Of a stretch of DNA of 64,000 nucleotides, positions 54,359 through 64,000 are shown one piece after another. Source of the stretch: Pammene aurita (Eukaryota > Arthropoda > Insecta > Lepidoptera > Tortricidae); contig OX352296.1 of assembly GCA_947086415.1 (NCBI GenBank), forward strand, positions 36,534,901 to 36,598,900, given 5' to 3'. Both the position numbers and the translations under genes were made by a program. Each line of letters opens with the position of its first letter. The first letter of the stretch is position 1. The notes beneath the pieces were generated by a model, which was given only the letters and a program-made list of their open reading frames with translations, was not told the DNA's origin and made no database searches.

Positions 54359-54545
54359 ATATCATCATCAGCCCGTTGCAGTTCACTGCTGGACATAGGC
54401 CTCTCCCAAGGTACGCCACAGAGCCCGGTCTGCTGCTTTACGTATCCATCGCTACCGGCCGTCTTATATAAGTCATCCCGCCATGTGGTCAAAGGGCGTC
54501 CAACGCTACGTTTGGGCAAAAGTAGGTAGTAGGTACACATACAGC
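54359..54545 (-). pseudogene. RTE-type LINE 3' end, antisense
   Basis: The minus strand reads KRSVGRPLTTWRDDLYKTAG and then, with a frame slip, ADRALWRTLGEAYVQQ-like residues, followed by a TGATGATAT tail (plus-strand ATATCATCATC at about 54359). The TRW.DD..K.AG ending and trinucleotide tail are RTE-like. It is 5'-truncated to about 190 bp. Confidence 0.82.
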
Positions 54546-54569
54546 CTTGGCCAGAAGTGTTGAGCATAG

Positions 54570-55236
54570 CTCTTTTTAGGGTTCCGTAGTCAACTAGGAA
54601 CCCTTATAGTTTCGCGATGTCTGTCCGTCCGTCCGCGGATAATCTCAGTGACCGTTAGCACTAGAAAGCTGAAATTTGGTACTAATATGTATATCAATCA
54701 CGCCGACAAAGTGGTAAAATAAAAAGTGGAAAAAATGTTTTATTAGGGTACCTCCCCTATACGTAAAGTGGGGAGTGATTTTTTTTTTCATTTTAATCGT
54801 AACGTGTGATATATTGTTGGATAGGTATTTAAAAATGAATAGGGGTTTACTAAAATCATTTTTTGATAATGTAAATATTTTCGGAAATAATCGCTCCAGA
54901 AGTAAAAAAAGATGTGTCCCCCCCTCTAACTTTTGAACCATAAGTTTTAAAAATATGAAAAAAATCTCAAAAGTAGAACTTTATAAAAACTTTCTAGGAA
55001 AATTATTTTGAACTTGATAGGTTGAAAAGTTAAAAAAAAAATTACAAAATAATTTCTGAACTAAGTTTGTAATTTAACCGTATAAGCAGGTGTTTATTGT
55101 ACCTGTAATTTCTACAAAATCACAATGAAATGACGTGCTTTCAAAAACTCTCAAGTGGGGACACTTACTGTGACGGACGGAAAACTACGGAACCCTACAC
55201 TGAGCGTGGCCCGACACGCTCTTGGCCGGTTTTTTG
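54570..55236 (+). repeat. GGTTCCGTA...GGCCGGTTTT repeat, near-complete copy
   Basis: It runs from TTTTTAGGGTTCCGTAGTC to CCCGACACGCTCTTGGCCGG and is about 90% identical to 44945-45776. A segment of about 170 bases present there is missing here between CGTGCTTTCAAA and CTCAAGTGGGGACAC. Confidence 0.8.
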
Positions 55237-56245
55237 TTTACAGTTTTGATGTTAAGTATTAATTCCCTATTATAACAATGTACGATGACGTAAAATGTTA
55301 TATTTTATTGATATACCTATAAAATATGAAAAGTGGAGGTACCAAAAATGAGAATTTAGGTCCGTGCGAAAAATTGCAAATATTCTATGCAGTTACTACT
55401 CAGTTCAGCAAAACATGCCTGTTCAGTTTGAATTCATTGATAAAATAACTTAAAAAAAGATAGAAACGCCAGTCTAAACTTTCGAGTTTTGTATGAAAAT
55501 CGCAAGGGTGCTCATTGTGCTCAACACTTCTGGCCAAGGCTGTACATTAGGGTAATTAGAACCAGTATACAAAGTCCATACCATAACATTCGGTGCAGTG
55601 GTTACGATTTCTTAGTTTGGACACAGACTGGTATAATGGTATTAGGGAATATTACGCAAAACTTTGCGTAGGGGGCAGCACTAGCACAAATCGAAATTTC
55701 ATTATATGTCACTCTATCTGCATATATGTACGAGTGGTGTTTAGTTTATTATCAATTTAAGGAAAACATTAGTGAGGAAATTGGACAAACTCCAATATAA
55801 TGCGAAAGCTCAAAGTAGGCAAGATGCAATATTTTCATTTATGCTTTCATTTGAAAGAATTGCAGGTAGAATAAATAGACTACGAGTGTATTAAAAAATT
55901 AAAATACTATGATTTATAGTCAAAAATTGCTGTTACAAACTGACAATTTAAATTTTCGCGCCTAAACGGATCTACAGTTTCTGTGACGTCACTCATGTGT
56001 GTCACTCCATATTTGTTCGTTTACAGTGTCAAATTCTTGTTCTTTTTTTAATTTGTTGACCGGGATGCTAGCCTTTTAAGCCAAATCCCATAGAAAGTTG
56101 TCAACCCCATTAGTTGTCACAACAGGAGTGACGTCACCAGACGCTGATTGGTGGATTAAAACACGTTACGTTTCACATTACTTCAAATCCTAATTATTAT
56201 TTGAAATTAGTATAAATTAAAGTAGAAACGTTTCAATAGCTATTA
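55237..56245. other. Gene-free region
   Basis: AT-rich DNA without recognisable genes. 55980-56170 has two TGACGTCAC-type motifs, which are CRE-like, but no gene is nearby. Confidence 0.45.
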
Positions 56246-56710
56246 TAGTCTGGCAAACCATTTCTGTCAGTAGAAAATAGCGGCAAATTCAAAATACGTA
56301 CATGTGTCAACCCTTTGTGATGAGACATCGTATTCGTGACGAACATTTCAATTCACAATTCTTTTACATTGAATTTGTTTCTAGTGTCTTTCACTCTCTC
56401 ATCTTAAGCGCGAGTGAGGCGGAACTCCTGCAACGTTCTAAATTGAATTTAAATTCGTTTTTAAGGCATATGTCAATTGCCTCAACCAGATTGTCTGTTG
56501 CAATTGATGACATCTGATCCGACGAAATATATCCGTCTCTTTTTTACACACAGTACCTACATGTCACCTAATGAAAGGGGCGGAAACACCAACTAAAATT
56601 AAAAACATAGAATTTGATGATCATTTGCTGCTTTTTTCACTGATTCTTAGTGTTGTCATACTTTTGTTCGGTATACATTGCTACTGCGTTCGTTGGCTGG
56701 CCAAACTATA
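56246..56710. mobile_element. TATAGTCTGGC-ended MITE, copy 2 (~465 bp)
   Basis: It is collinear with 44117-44572 from TATAGTCTGGCAAACCATTT to GGCTGGCCAAACTATA, with scattered substitutions. It lies in unrelated flanking sequence, which confirms the boundaries. Confidence 0.85.
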
Positions 56711-56919
56711 TTTAATGTTTTTTCAACATTTTGATTACAAAATAATGGTAAATATGATAGCTGCATCTTCCCTATTGGGTAGTAACCGAAAGTGGACAGT
56801 CTTCTCCGTAAAGATGCAACTGCCAAAGTAGGGTGAATTATCACTTCGAAATCCTTCAACTTTTATTGTAAGTATGGACACTAACTTATACAAAAAATAT
56901 AAATATTTAAATAGCCTTT

Positions 56920-56990
56920 GTGTTCTGTCCCACTGCTGGGCAAAGGCCTCCCCTATTTTGCACCACCCGTCAGTGCCGTCTCGCCCATCG
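56920..56990 (-). mobile_element. Short LINE 3'-end fragment, antisense
   Basis: The plus strand reads TGTCCCACTGCTGGGCAAAG then GCCTCCCC. The reverse complement resembles the GEAFAQQWD end of RTE-type ORFs. It is too short for more. Confidence 0.55.
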
Positions 56991-57349
56991 AATAAAATTA
57001 TAAATAAAAATTAATACATTTCTAATAATAAACTTTTTGAATTTGGCAATATGTTGCAAGATAAGAATAAATTACCTACAGACGTGCAAATTGCAAAAAG
57101 TTGGAAAAGTTCTCGGAGGAACAAGGATGTGTGCCACTGGGACTGAAACTTTCATCTTCCTCCAAACTTTTACAACTTTTTTTTTAAATTGCCCAACAGC
57201 AATTCAAAACACTGGTTGCATTTGGAATTTATTGCACTTCATTTATTGAAGGCAATAAAACACTGACACAGTATAATTAGTTTTCCTTCTGTTGTTATAG
57301 TCTTTAGGCTTGTTCTTGGTCTTTTACGGATTAAAGTCTTATCGGCTCA

Positions 57350-58174
57350 ACTGTACAATATGTGACATCGAGTTCAAGCTTCATATTTTTTTTGTAGCTT
57401 CTACTCGCCAAAAGACAACTCCTCACCAAATTTTAAGTTGCGGAAACGCTTGGTTTGCGAGATAAAAAATAATCAAAGTTCCATATAAAATCCCGATTTT
57501 ACACCGCCATGACACAATATTTTGCGTTTCGTTAAACGTGTTGAGAAAAACTAAAACGTGATGATTTGTTTTATGTTCAGTTTTTACATAAATACAGTTT
57601 TTTCGACTTATTTGTGTACAATAATAGTTACATGATATTTATTCAATGATTCTTTTAATTTATAAGCATTATTTTGTGGAAAATTGTTGATTAATAATTA
57701 TCAAAAATGGTACGATTTTATTAAAACGCGTAAAACAAAACGTAAATAGAATTGGCGGGGTCTGTGGGCGGGGGATACGACATGACACTTTGTAGGAACT
57801 TTTTAGGTTAGTTCAAAGTAGTTTCAGACAGACTCTAAGGCAGGTCGGTGTAGGTACGACGACGAGCGTAGCGAGGAGGAGTGTTAGGTAGAACTGCGAC
57901 CCTACAGCGCGCGAGCCGAGCGAGCGAAGCGAGCGTGCCGCGGCAGCGGCCGGCGAAGCGCCAGAACCTAACACTATCACACTCCCCCCCTCTCGTCTGC
58001 AAAATATTGTGTCATGGCGGTGTAAAATCGGGATTTTATATGGAACTTTGATTATTTTTTATCTCGCAAACCAAGCGTTTCCGCAACTTAAAATTTGGTG
58101 AAGAGTTGTCTTTTGGCGAGTAGAAGCTACAAAAAAAATATGAAGCCTGAACTCGATGTCACATATTGTACAGT
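57350..58174. mobile_element. Element with 176-bp inverted repeats and a GC-rich core (825 bp)
   Basis: The left arm 57350-57525 starts ACTGTACAATATGTGACATC and the right arm 57999-58174 is its near-exact inverse, ending GATGTCACATATTGTACAGT. The core has a GC-rich stretch of GCGAGCGAAGCGAGCG type at about 57905-57965 and AGGTTCTGG/GTTAGG-type motifs. There is no ORF. The class is unknown, but inverted repeats this long in an 825-bp element suggest a foldback-type MITE. Confidence 0.88.
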
Positions 58175-59770
58175 CCTTCCGTCTTATCGCAGTTGGAACC
58201 TCCAACCTGGAGGCGCCATAAAAAAGGCTATTGTTGGTATGACTATATTATATTGTACGTATATTGTATTATACGACTATTGTTGGTAGATTAGAAGTCA
58301 TAGTAAGTTATTCTTACCTATCTACATACGTATTCATCTTTAACTATTCTGCTTATCAAATGAATTTTAACACTGTTTGAATTAGCTGGACTTAGTTTAG
58401 CTCGTTCTCGACCCAAATAAGGCAATTTCAATATATGAAACCTTTTAGTGAATGACCAACTTGCAAGAATATTGCTGTTTGTTCGGATATACTCGTTGAC
58501 ACATGGTTGACACATAATATTTACACTCGAGTGTTTATCTTCGTTCATATTTAACCAGGCTTTGCAGAGTTCATGATCCAGTGGCGCCTTGAAATTCAAT
58601 CACACGCAATGACAGGTCGCGGTGGTCAATTGTTGGGTTACCAATTCCATTTTGATTGTGTCAATTGTGTTAGGCCAATGTCTTAGAAAATTAGTGTTAC
58701 GTACCTACTATCCTATCAATATTCACAATTATTGACAAGGCATATATAGGTATAACTCGGAAACTAAACTCCACCAAATGGTTCCGTTCTGAGAAGTCAC
58801 ATATCCTGCTTGTGTCCGGTACTTTGAGAATTCAACCAACCGGAGTCGCCAATGACAGGCGTTCCCTCTGCCGGAAACATATGACTAGTGGTCATACACA
58901 TGTATGGACTGACGATTATCTGACGTAGCTATTTGTACGTTACGTACGAATAACCATACATTTGATGTTCCCCTCCCTCGCAAAATTCGGCAGACTTTTT
59001 GTATCAGAAATGACAGACATGGCTACTTCATCCGGGTTGAATTCTCTAAGGTCTGGTAAGTAGACTAAGTAGTGACATGTTACAACGAAACAGTGATTTC
59101 CGGATTTCGGTGGCCCAGATGTCCCAATATGTCGGATGGCCCAAAAGAAGCTGCTAGAGAGTACCCTATGGCATTAAGTGCTTTCTTTTGAGCAATGGAT
59201 ATTTCGTATTTTAAGAAAAATAAAATAGCAATGCACAATTTTTTTTGTCTTCTTCGTGGTCCTATCGCACAGTGTGGGATTTTCGATCAGTTTTGACCAC
59301 CCTCGTTTTATATTTTTATAATACGCATTATAATATCCTGCATCCCAGTGTAAAACTCCCGAATGATTATCTGGCGTAGTTAATGCATAATATTTTTTAG
59401 GATAGCTATCCTATCCGATATCAGATCGGATAATGTGAAAGCGCGCTTAAGGTGCAAGCTGAACCTACTGAAAATTAACTTTATACCCTAATATTTGTCT
59501 TGCATATGGTTTTTAATATCAAAACATACATGAAATTTGGATTGACCAATATGTGTTTTTGGAAAAGATAAAGAAGGATAGATGGTTCATGCACTGCACT
59601 TGCCTACGTTCATTCTTACGATTATATAATACGTGAAAACACAAAAAGTGGAACATTCTGTGGACCGTGAAAGTGCACTTTGGCGTAGGTAATTGGCTAA
59701 ATCGGCAACGCATGAGTTTGTCACACACGGTGGGTGCACTGTTAGATTTCTAAAATACCTACCTACCTTG
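58175..59770. other. Gene-free region
   Basis: No gene. AT-rich DNA with moderately GC-rich patches (58620-58900, 59030-59160) and no recognised family. Confidence 0.45.
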
Positions 59771-59903
59771 TACAGCCACCGGGATAGTCTTCCTACAAGA
59801 AGGCTGCAAAAATATGTGACACGCTCTTATTTGTAGGGCTATCAGAGCGTGTCACATATTTTTGCGGCCTTCGTGTAGGAAGATACTATTGCCGGTGACT
59901 ATA
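59771..59903. mobile_element. Palindromic MITE, copy B (complete, 133 bp)
   Basis: TACAGCCACCGGGATAGTCT at the left and the inverse of TATAGTCACCGGCAATAGTA at the right begin arms of about 57 bp. They pair through GCAAAAATATGTGACACGCT with few mismatches, leaving a ~16-nt loop. Copy A is at 28401-28510. Confidence 0.88.
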
Positions 59904-59929
59904 CCTACTACAAGCATGGAAAAAAAAAG

Positions 59930-60180
59930 AAAAATAACTATTATATATTAATGTTTTTAAAAACTCCCACGCAGAACAGGTTAAACCGATTTTGATAAAA
60001 CATGTCTCAGATCACTCGGTAGGAAAGCCAGCTTTAAAATTAAATAAAACGCGTTTTAATCGGTTCAACCGTTTTAGCGCTACGGCACCACAGACAGATA
60101 CACAGACGTACACACATAGCGGTCAACCTATAACACTCCTCTTTTTGAGCCAGGGGTTAAAATAAATCACCGTCTCTACC
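59930..60180 (+). repeat. Interspersed repeat fragment (CGGTTCAACCGTTTTAGCGC type)
   Basis: CGCGTTTTAATCGGTTCAAC and GACAGATACACAGACGTACA followed by TTTTTGAGCCAGGGGTTAAA resemble the 3' part of insect repeats like the one at 21480-21830. Confidence 0.5.
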
Positions 60181-60264
60181 GCTATTAAATTTTTATTTAA
60201 GTCTTATTTCAAAAATTGTAATCTAGTTGGCAGACAGTTCTAAACGCTTTCACGGTTTTTACAC

Positions 60265-60398
60265 ATATCTATTTGTAATAACGGGACTTAACCACGTATA
60301 TTTTCTTTAAATTACCTTCGACGTTTCGAGGACGACATTGTCCCCGTGGTCCCGAAGAAAGACTGCAAGCCTTAAGGCCCGTTATTACAAAGAGATAT
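60265..60398. mobile_element. MITE with 21-bp inverted ends (134 bp)
   Basis: ATATCTATTTGTAATAACGG at 60265 and CCGTTATTACAAAGAGATAT ending at 60398 are inverted with one mismatch. The interior has CGACGTTTCGAGGACGACAT. Confidence 0.82.
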
Positions 60399-60781
60399 AG
60401 TTCTAAACGCATATAAAGGTATCTACATGTAAATATTAATAAACAAGAACATTTGTGTTTTTTTTAGTTTCCTTTATATAACAAAAAGCATACATACCAC
60501 CTGTCACCGTAGCCAGCATCTCCAGGGTTGTTGCCCACATACACTTAAAAGTTAAAGTACCTAGGTACGCATTTAAAACCACTCGTGTGCAACTAAATCT
60601 TGAACTTTAGGTATTATATCAAGGGTCAGGTTCCAATAGAGAGGTTTTCTCGATTACATGATAGATAAACTGGTGGAATCGAAGCCAAGGCCATAACGTT
60701 TATATGCCTAATCGTAGGTATTAACTGGAATTTAAACCGTAAGACGTAACTTTACATAGTTTACCTAGGTATATACAATTA

Positions 60782-61069
60782 TATTTACTATGGATGGGTA
60801 ATGAACTAATGATATTTAGTATACTCTAACAAAATGAGCACAAATATACCTTGCAACGATTCTGTTATATTTATCCATTTAGACAATCATGACATCTTTG
60901 TCACTCTCGTTGTTAGAAAATTACAGTGTCTCTTTCTCAAGCGGGTGACGGATTACATTGACACGTCCGCATCTCTCGCTTGCCGGTGCGCGACTAGCGA
61001 CAATTGTTTGAATTCACTCATTTTCAGTGCTTCACTTTTGGAGCGTGCATAACCCATCTGTCATTATTA
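60782..61069. mobile_element. GATGGGTTAT MITE family, truncated inverted copy
   Basis: Reverse-complement counterpart of 46460-46773. It has ACTATGGATGGGTAATG, CTCTAACAAAATGAGCACAA and GGAGCGTGCATAACCCATCT at the far end. It stops at CATTATTA, so its outer end is lost, and it has an extra short duplication near 60800-60825. Confidence 0.78.
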
Positions 61070-61654
61070 GGTTAGGTACTCCTATATGTTTTGATTGTTT
61101 CTAACCCTGCATGCAATTAAGCGTTTCTAAATTTTAATAAATTGTGCTATTCCCGAGTATTATATCCTAATACTACTCAGAATCACAAGCTCTGTAAACC
61201 GTAAGAGAAAAAAATGTCTCAAAATTTTCACACATTTTTGAAATTTTCTTTTGTGTTACCGCCATATACTAAGTATATGGGAAATGGTAAATAGGACAAA
61301 AAACTTTTTTTTTAATCCAAATTTTTTCAAAATAAAAATAAATAAATAAATAAAAATAAATATTTTTTGATTCTGAGTAAAAAAAACATACACACATACA
61401 CAAAATAACACAATTTTTAAAAGTGGCAGCTTCAGTTTCGTGATTACATTCATATTTTTGGATCCCTTTTACCCTTTCAAACAGACAGACATTTCGAAAT
61501 TATTAAGGGGTCTTAGTTGATGGAGTATTTTCTACGGTTACGGTCTACATATTTGCAATCATAAGGACATTTCTAAGTCTTTTGAAAAGTAACAAGATAC
61601 AACATAAAGTTCATTGACCTAATTACCTTTGTGTAAATCTTACGCTGCACTAAG
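61070..61654. other. Gene-free AT-rich region
   Basis: Low-complexity (AAATA)n-like stretch at 61325-61365. No gene. Confidence 0.5.
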
Positions 61655-62118
61655 AGCTGATGGCTACGTCAGATATGACACAATAATGAGAGCAACAGAA
61701 CCCGTCTGGTTAGATTGCTATACTATCCTTATTGATAGATCCACGCATCTGGCAGCTTTTAGTGGGTGGAGGTCAGAGTGACAGTGATATGTTCACATTA
61801 GAACAAAAAGCATTGCGTATTATTACGGAAACAGAAACAGTAGGCGACAAACTATGATTTACATTATGCGTCGTTCGACACTACTTACCACAACAGAAAC
61901 TTTTGGCAATGATATAATCTAATTATTTATATAATTTCTCATAATATTGCATCAAACCCAGAACTCTAGGGTTGGTTTCTTGAAGTGGTTTGCTTTCTTT
62001 GACCTCCACCGCTTTACAGCTGCCAGATGTCCAGATCTAGAAATAAGCATAGTATAGCAAAACTGACTAGAAGGGTTCGTTGCTCTCATTATTGTGTCAT
62101 AACTGACGTGGCTAGCTC
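61655..62118. mobile_element. Foldback MITE, copy 2
   Basis: Same orientation as 27268-27805. It has GACACAATAATGAGAGCAAC at the left and GTTGCTCTCATTATTGTGTC at the right, with the inner stem CATCTGGCAGC / GCTGCCAGATG. It is shorter than copy 1, with several indels. Confidence 0.82.
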
Positions 62119-62284
62119 GCCGTCCATTAGTCTTGCTCGGAAGTATATATTGCAATTTCCAATCGCAATCAGTGCAACAATCATTCATTGTTTCCGTTTA
62201 GGCAACACGACGTTCGCCATTGTTTTAATTACCTTTTTCTACTCGTCGACTATTAATGCTTGAATTGAGACTTGTAAACCGATC

Positions 62285-62470
62285 TACATACATACGGCCC
62301 GCCTGATGGTAAGCAGCTACCGTAGCCCATGGACGCCTGCAACTCCAGAGGTGTCACGAAGCGCGTTGCTGACCCTTTACAAAAAGGAGAATTCACTGTG
62401 TTGATGGCTAAAGGAACAAAAGGGTCCCTCGTCGTCAACACACTGGGCAACTTTGCAACCTTACTTATTA
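62285..62470 (+). repeat. Lepidoptera-type dispersed repeat, copy 4
   Basis: CATACGGCCCGCCTGATGGT, ACCGTAGCCCATGGACGCCT, CCCTTTACAAAAAGGAGAAT and GTCGTCAACACACTGGGC follow the order of copy 1. It is the best conserved copy. Confidence 0.78.
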
Positions 62471-63797
62471 TGTCACGATTGTATAATAGTAGTTTATGTA
62501 ACTGTTACGTAATAAGGATCCTTAAAATACGAGTGTGGTTTTATGAAACGAGCCGCAGGCGAATTTCATAATAAGATCACACGAGTGTTTTAAGGCCTAA
62601 TTACGTACAGTTGCATTCACTGCTTTATCTACACACATATTATAAATCCTAAATGAAGTGTTCGGAAACCATTAGAATGACCGACATGCACCGCCATGGC
62701 CAACTCGATTGTGCCGGCGGTCGCGCGGGCGCGTGCCGGCAGGCTGAGAGGAGGGCATATTACCGTAGGTAATGAATTTTCATACGTTTTAACCACACTG
62801 TCACTGATATTACGTTACTGGTTGCAGTAATGATGGTAATTACATGCGGTTTCCGAACGCGGAATAGAGGATTTATGATATTGGTGTAGATAAAAGTTGT
62901 TAGTACAATACGAATTGAGAAATTATTAGGTACATTCATGGTACATTACTCTATGAAGCAGCTTTACTAGTGTCCAGTATTACCTGTTTTTCGTTTTTAT
63001 TTTATTTTGTTTTTATTTAGTATTTGGACACTTAGAGACGTTATACATCTCTAAGTCTTGCATTCGCAAATATTTATATGTATAGATATATATTTAACGA
63101 TCCTGACGCTTAGAGACATGTACATCTCTATGTCACTTTTATATTGTAATTTAGTTCACGCATGTAAAATACGAGCACAGAATATTGTTTCTCACCAGAC
63201 TAAAACATGGCTAGTTTTTATTAATTAATAAAGCCCGCCAGTTTGAACATGTCATGCACGCATGCATGCGTTGAGGGAGGCGATGACTGAGATATGCGTC
63301 ATACTCGTGAACGGGTGCTGTTTGTGGAGACCGGTCTGTTTAGGCTAACTGGGGCAACACATTTACGTAACTTTTTAATAATCATATTTAATTTTAGTTT
63401 AATTGCCTTTAGACACAACATTCGGTGCTTGATTATCCATATTTTTTTTATTATATAGAATATATAGATCAAGACACTTGGAGACCTTATACATCTCTAA
63501 GGATAATTTAGAAATAGTATGTTTATTATATTCTAGAATCACTTATTTTTTTTTTATTTAAATTCAAAATTTGTTTGTAACTGTTGATGATGGATTATTA
63601 TAATTTGGAAATTTATGTAGAAGACACAGTTCAGGTAAGAAAGTGTATCAAACTTGTATGTAATTCATTTTCAATAGTCAGATTTGGACTCATCTTTTTT
63701 CCTTGGTATTGTTGGTTAATCTAACCTTGGTTTGATATGTTTTCTTATAGAACAACGCACTTATATGTATTGTTTAGTTTTGATGTACTGTTGTTTT
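62471..63797. other. Gene-free region with three small hairpins
   Basis: AT-rich apart from a GC-rich patch at 62690-62760. Hairpins CTTAGAGA...TCTCTAAG occur at 63031-63055, 63109-63132 and 63477-63502. No gene is supported. Confidence 0.5.
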
Positions 63798-64000
63798 GAA
63801 AAAATAAGTCCCGCCGAGTTTCTTGCCGGACATAATTCTTCTCGGGTCAGAGGTGTAGCGTTAGAACCGGTGTAGTTTGATTTTTTTTTCTCTCTTTTAC
63901 TTTGACATGTAAAAGTGCCCTTGTGGCCTACTTACTGAATAAATATTTGAGTTTGAGTTTGAGTTTTTCTCTTTATCCTCGCCATTTCCCGTTACTCGGG
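63798..64000 (+). mobile_element. Non-LTR retrotransposon 3' end with TTTGAG tail
   Basis: AAGTCCCGCCGAGTTTCTTG and TTCTTCTCGGGTCAGAGGTG, then a TGAATAAATATTTGAG polyadenylation-like end and three TTTGAG units at about 63948-63965. It matches 21932-22005 inverted. No ORF remains. Confidence 0.68.

Overview
The window is eukaryotic, AT-rich, intron-containing DNA from an insect, most likely a lepidopteran. The evidence is a 355-residue insect-type arginine kinase with GT-AG introns, an insect CHRAC histone-fold gene, and many interspersed repeats of kinds I recognise from moth and butterfly genomes: a tRNA-derived SINE, a GGTTCCGTA...GGCCGGTTTTT repeat family, RTE-type LINE ends and CAGGGTG-ended mariner relatives. 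I cannot name the species.

Only two host genes can be supported, both on the + strand. Arginine kinase (about 33.7-37.5 kb) has two coding exons for the usual cytosolic enzyme. An upstream in-frame alternative first exon (34290-34348) would give a 379-residue isoform with an N-myristoylation/palmitoylation-type start (MGGCATK). The CHRAC1/Chrac-16 homologue (50601-51070) has two exons and encodes a 128-residue histone-fold protein with an acidic tail. The first makes phosphoarginine for energy buffering. The second is expected to pair with a CHRAC-14/POLE3-type partner in chromatin remodelling. They show no operon-like or functional link.

The rest is mostly mobile DNA. 1-5.4 kb: dispersed repeat, a CAGGGTGG-ended MITE and hairpins. 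5.5-13.5 kb: a broken LINE 3' end, a full RTE-clade LINE ORF of 952 codons with an (ATC)9 tail, and a near-identical 2.07-kb duplicate that has the LINE's 5' part but not its 3' part. 14.3 kb: SINE. 15.2-18.05 kb: a DD41D mariner with inverted repeats of about 705 bp and a one-base frameshift, abutted by a MITE. 20-24 kb: repeats. 24.8-27.0 kb: a 2.2-kb hAT-type element with an 8-bp target duplication. 27-32.3 kb: foldback and palindromic MITEs and an antisense LINE end. 38.9-41.75 kb: a ~160-bp tandem satellite into which a second, internally deleted DD41D relative has inserted; sister satellite units show the empty site. 42.8-50.2 kb: a dense nest of MITEs and GGTTCCGTA-family copies, several inserted into one another with readable TA or 8-bp target duplications. 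51-57 kb: antisense 3' ends of RTE-type LINEs and more MITEs. 57.35-58.17 kb: an element with 176-bp inverted repeats and a GC-rich core. 58-64 kb: second copies of families seen earlier.

I saw no rRNA, functional tRNA, CRISPR array or prokaryotic feature. I found no convincing new multi-gene system. The most interesting items are the predicted membrane-anchored arginine kinase isoform, the long-TIR DD41D pair with its internal empty-site control, and the 3'-truncated RTE duplication next to a perfect palindrome.
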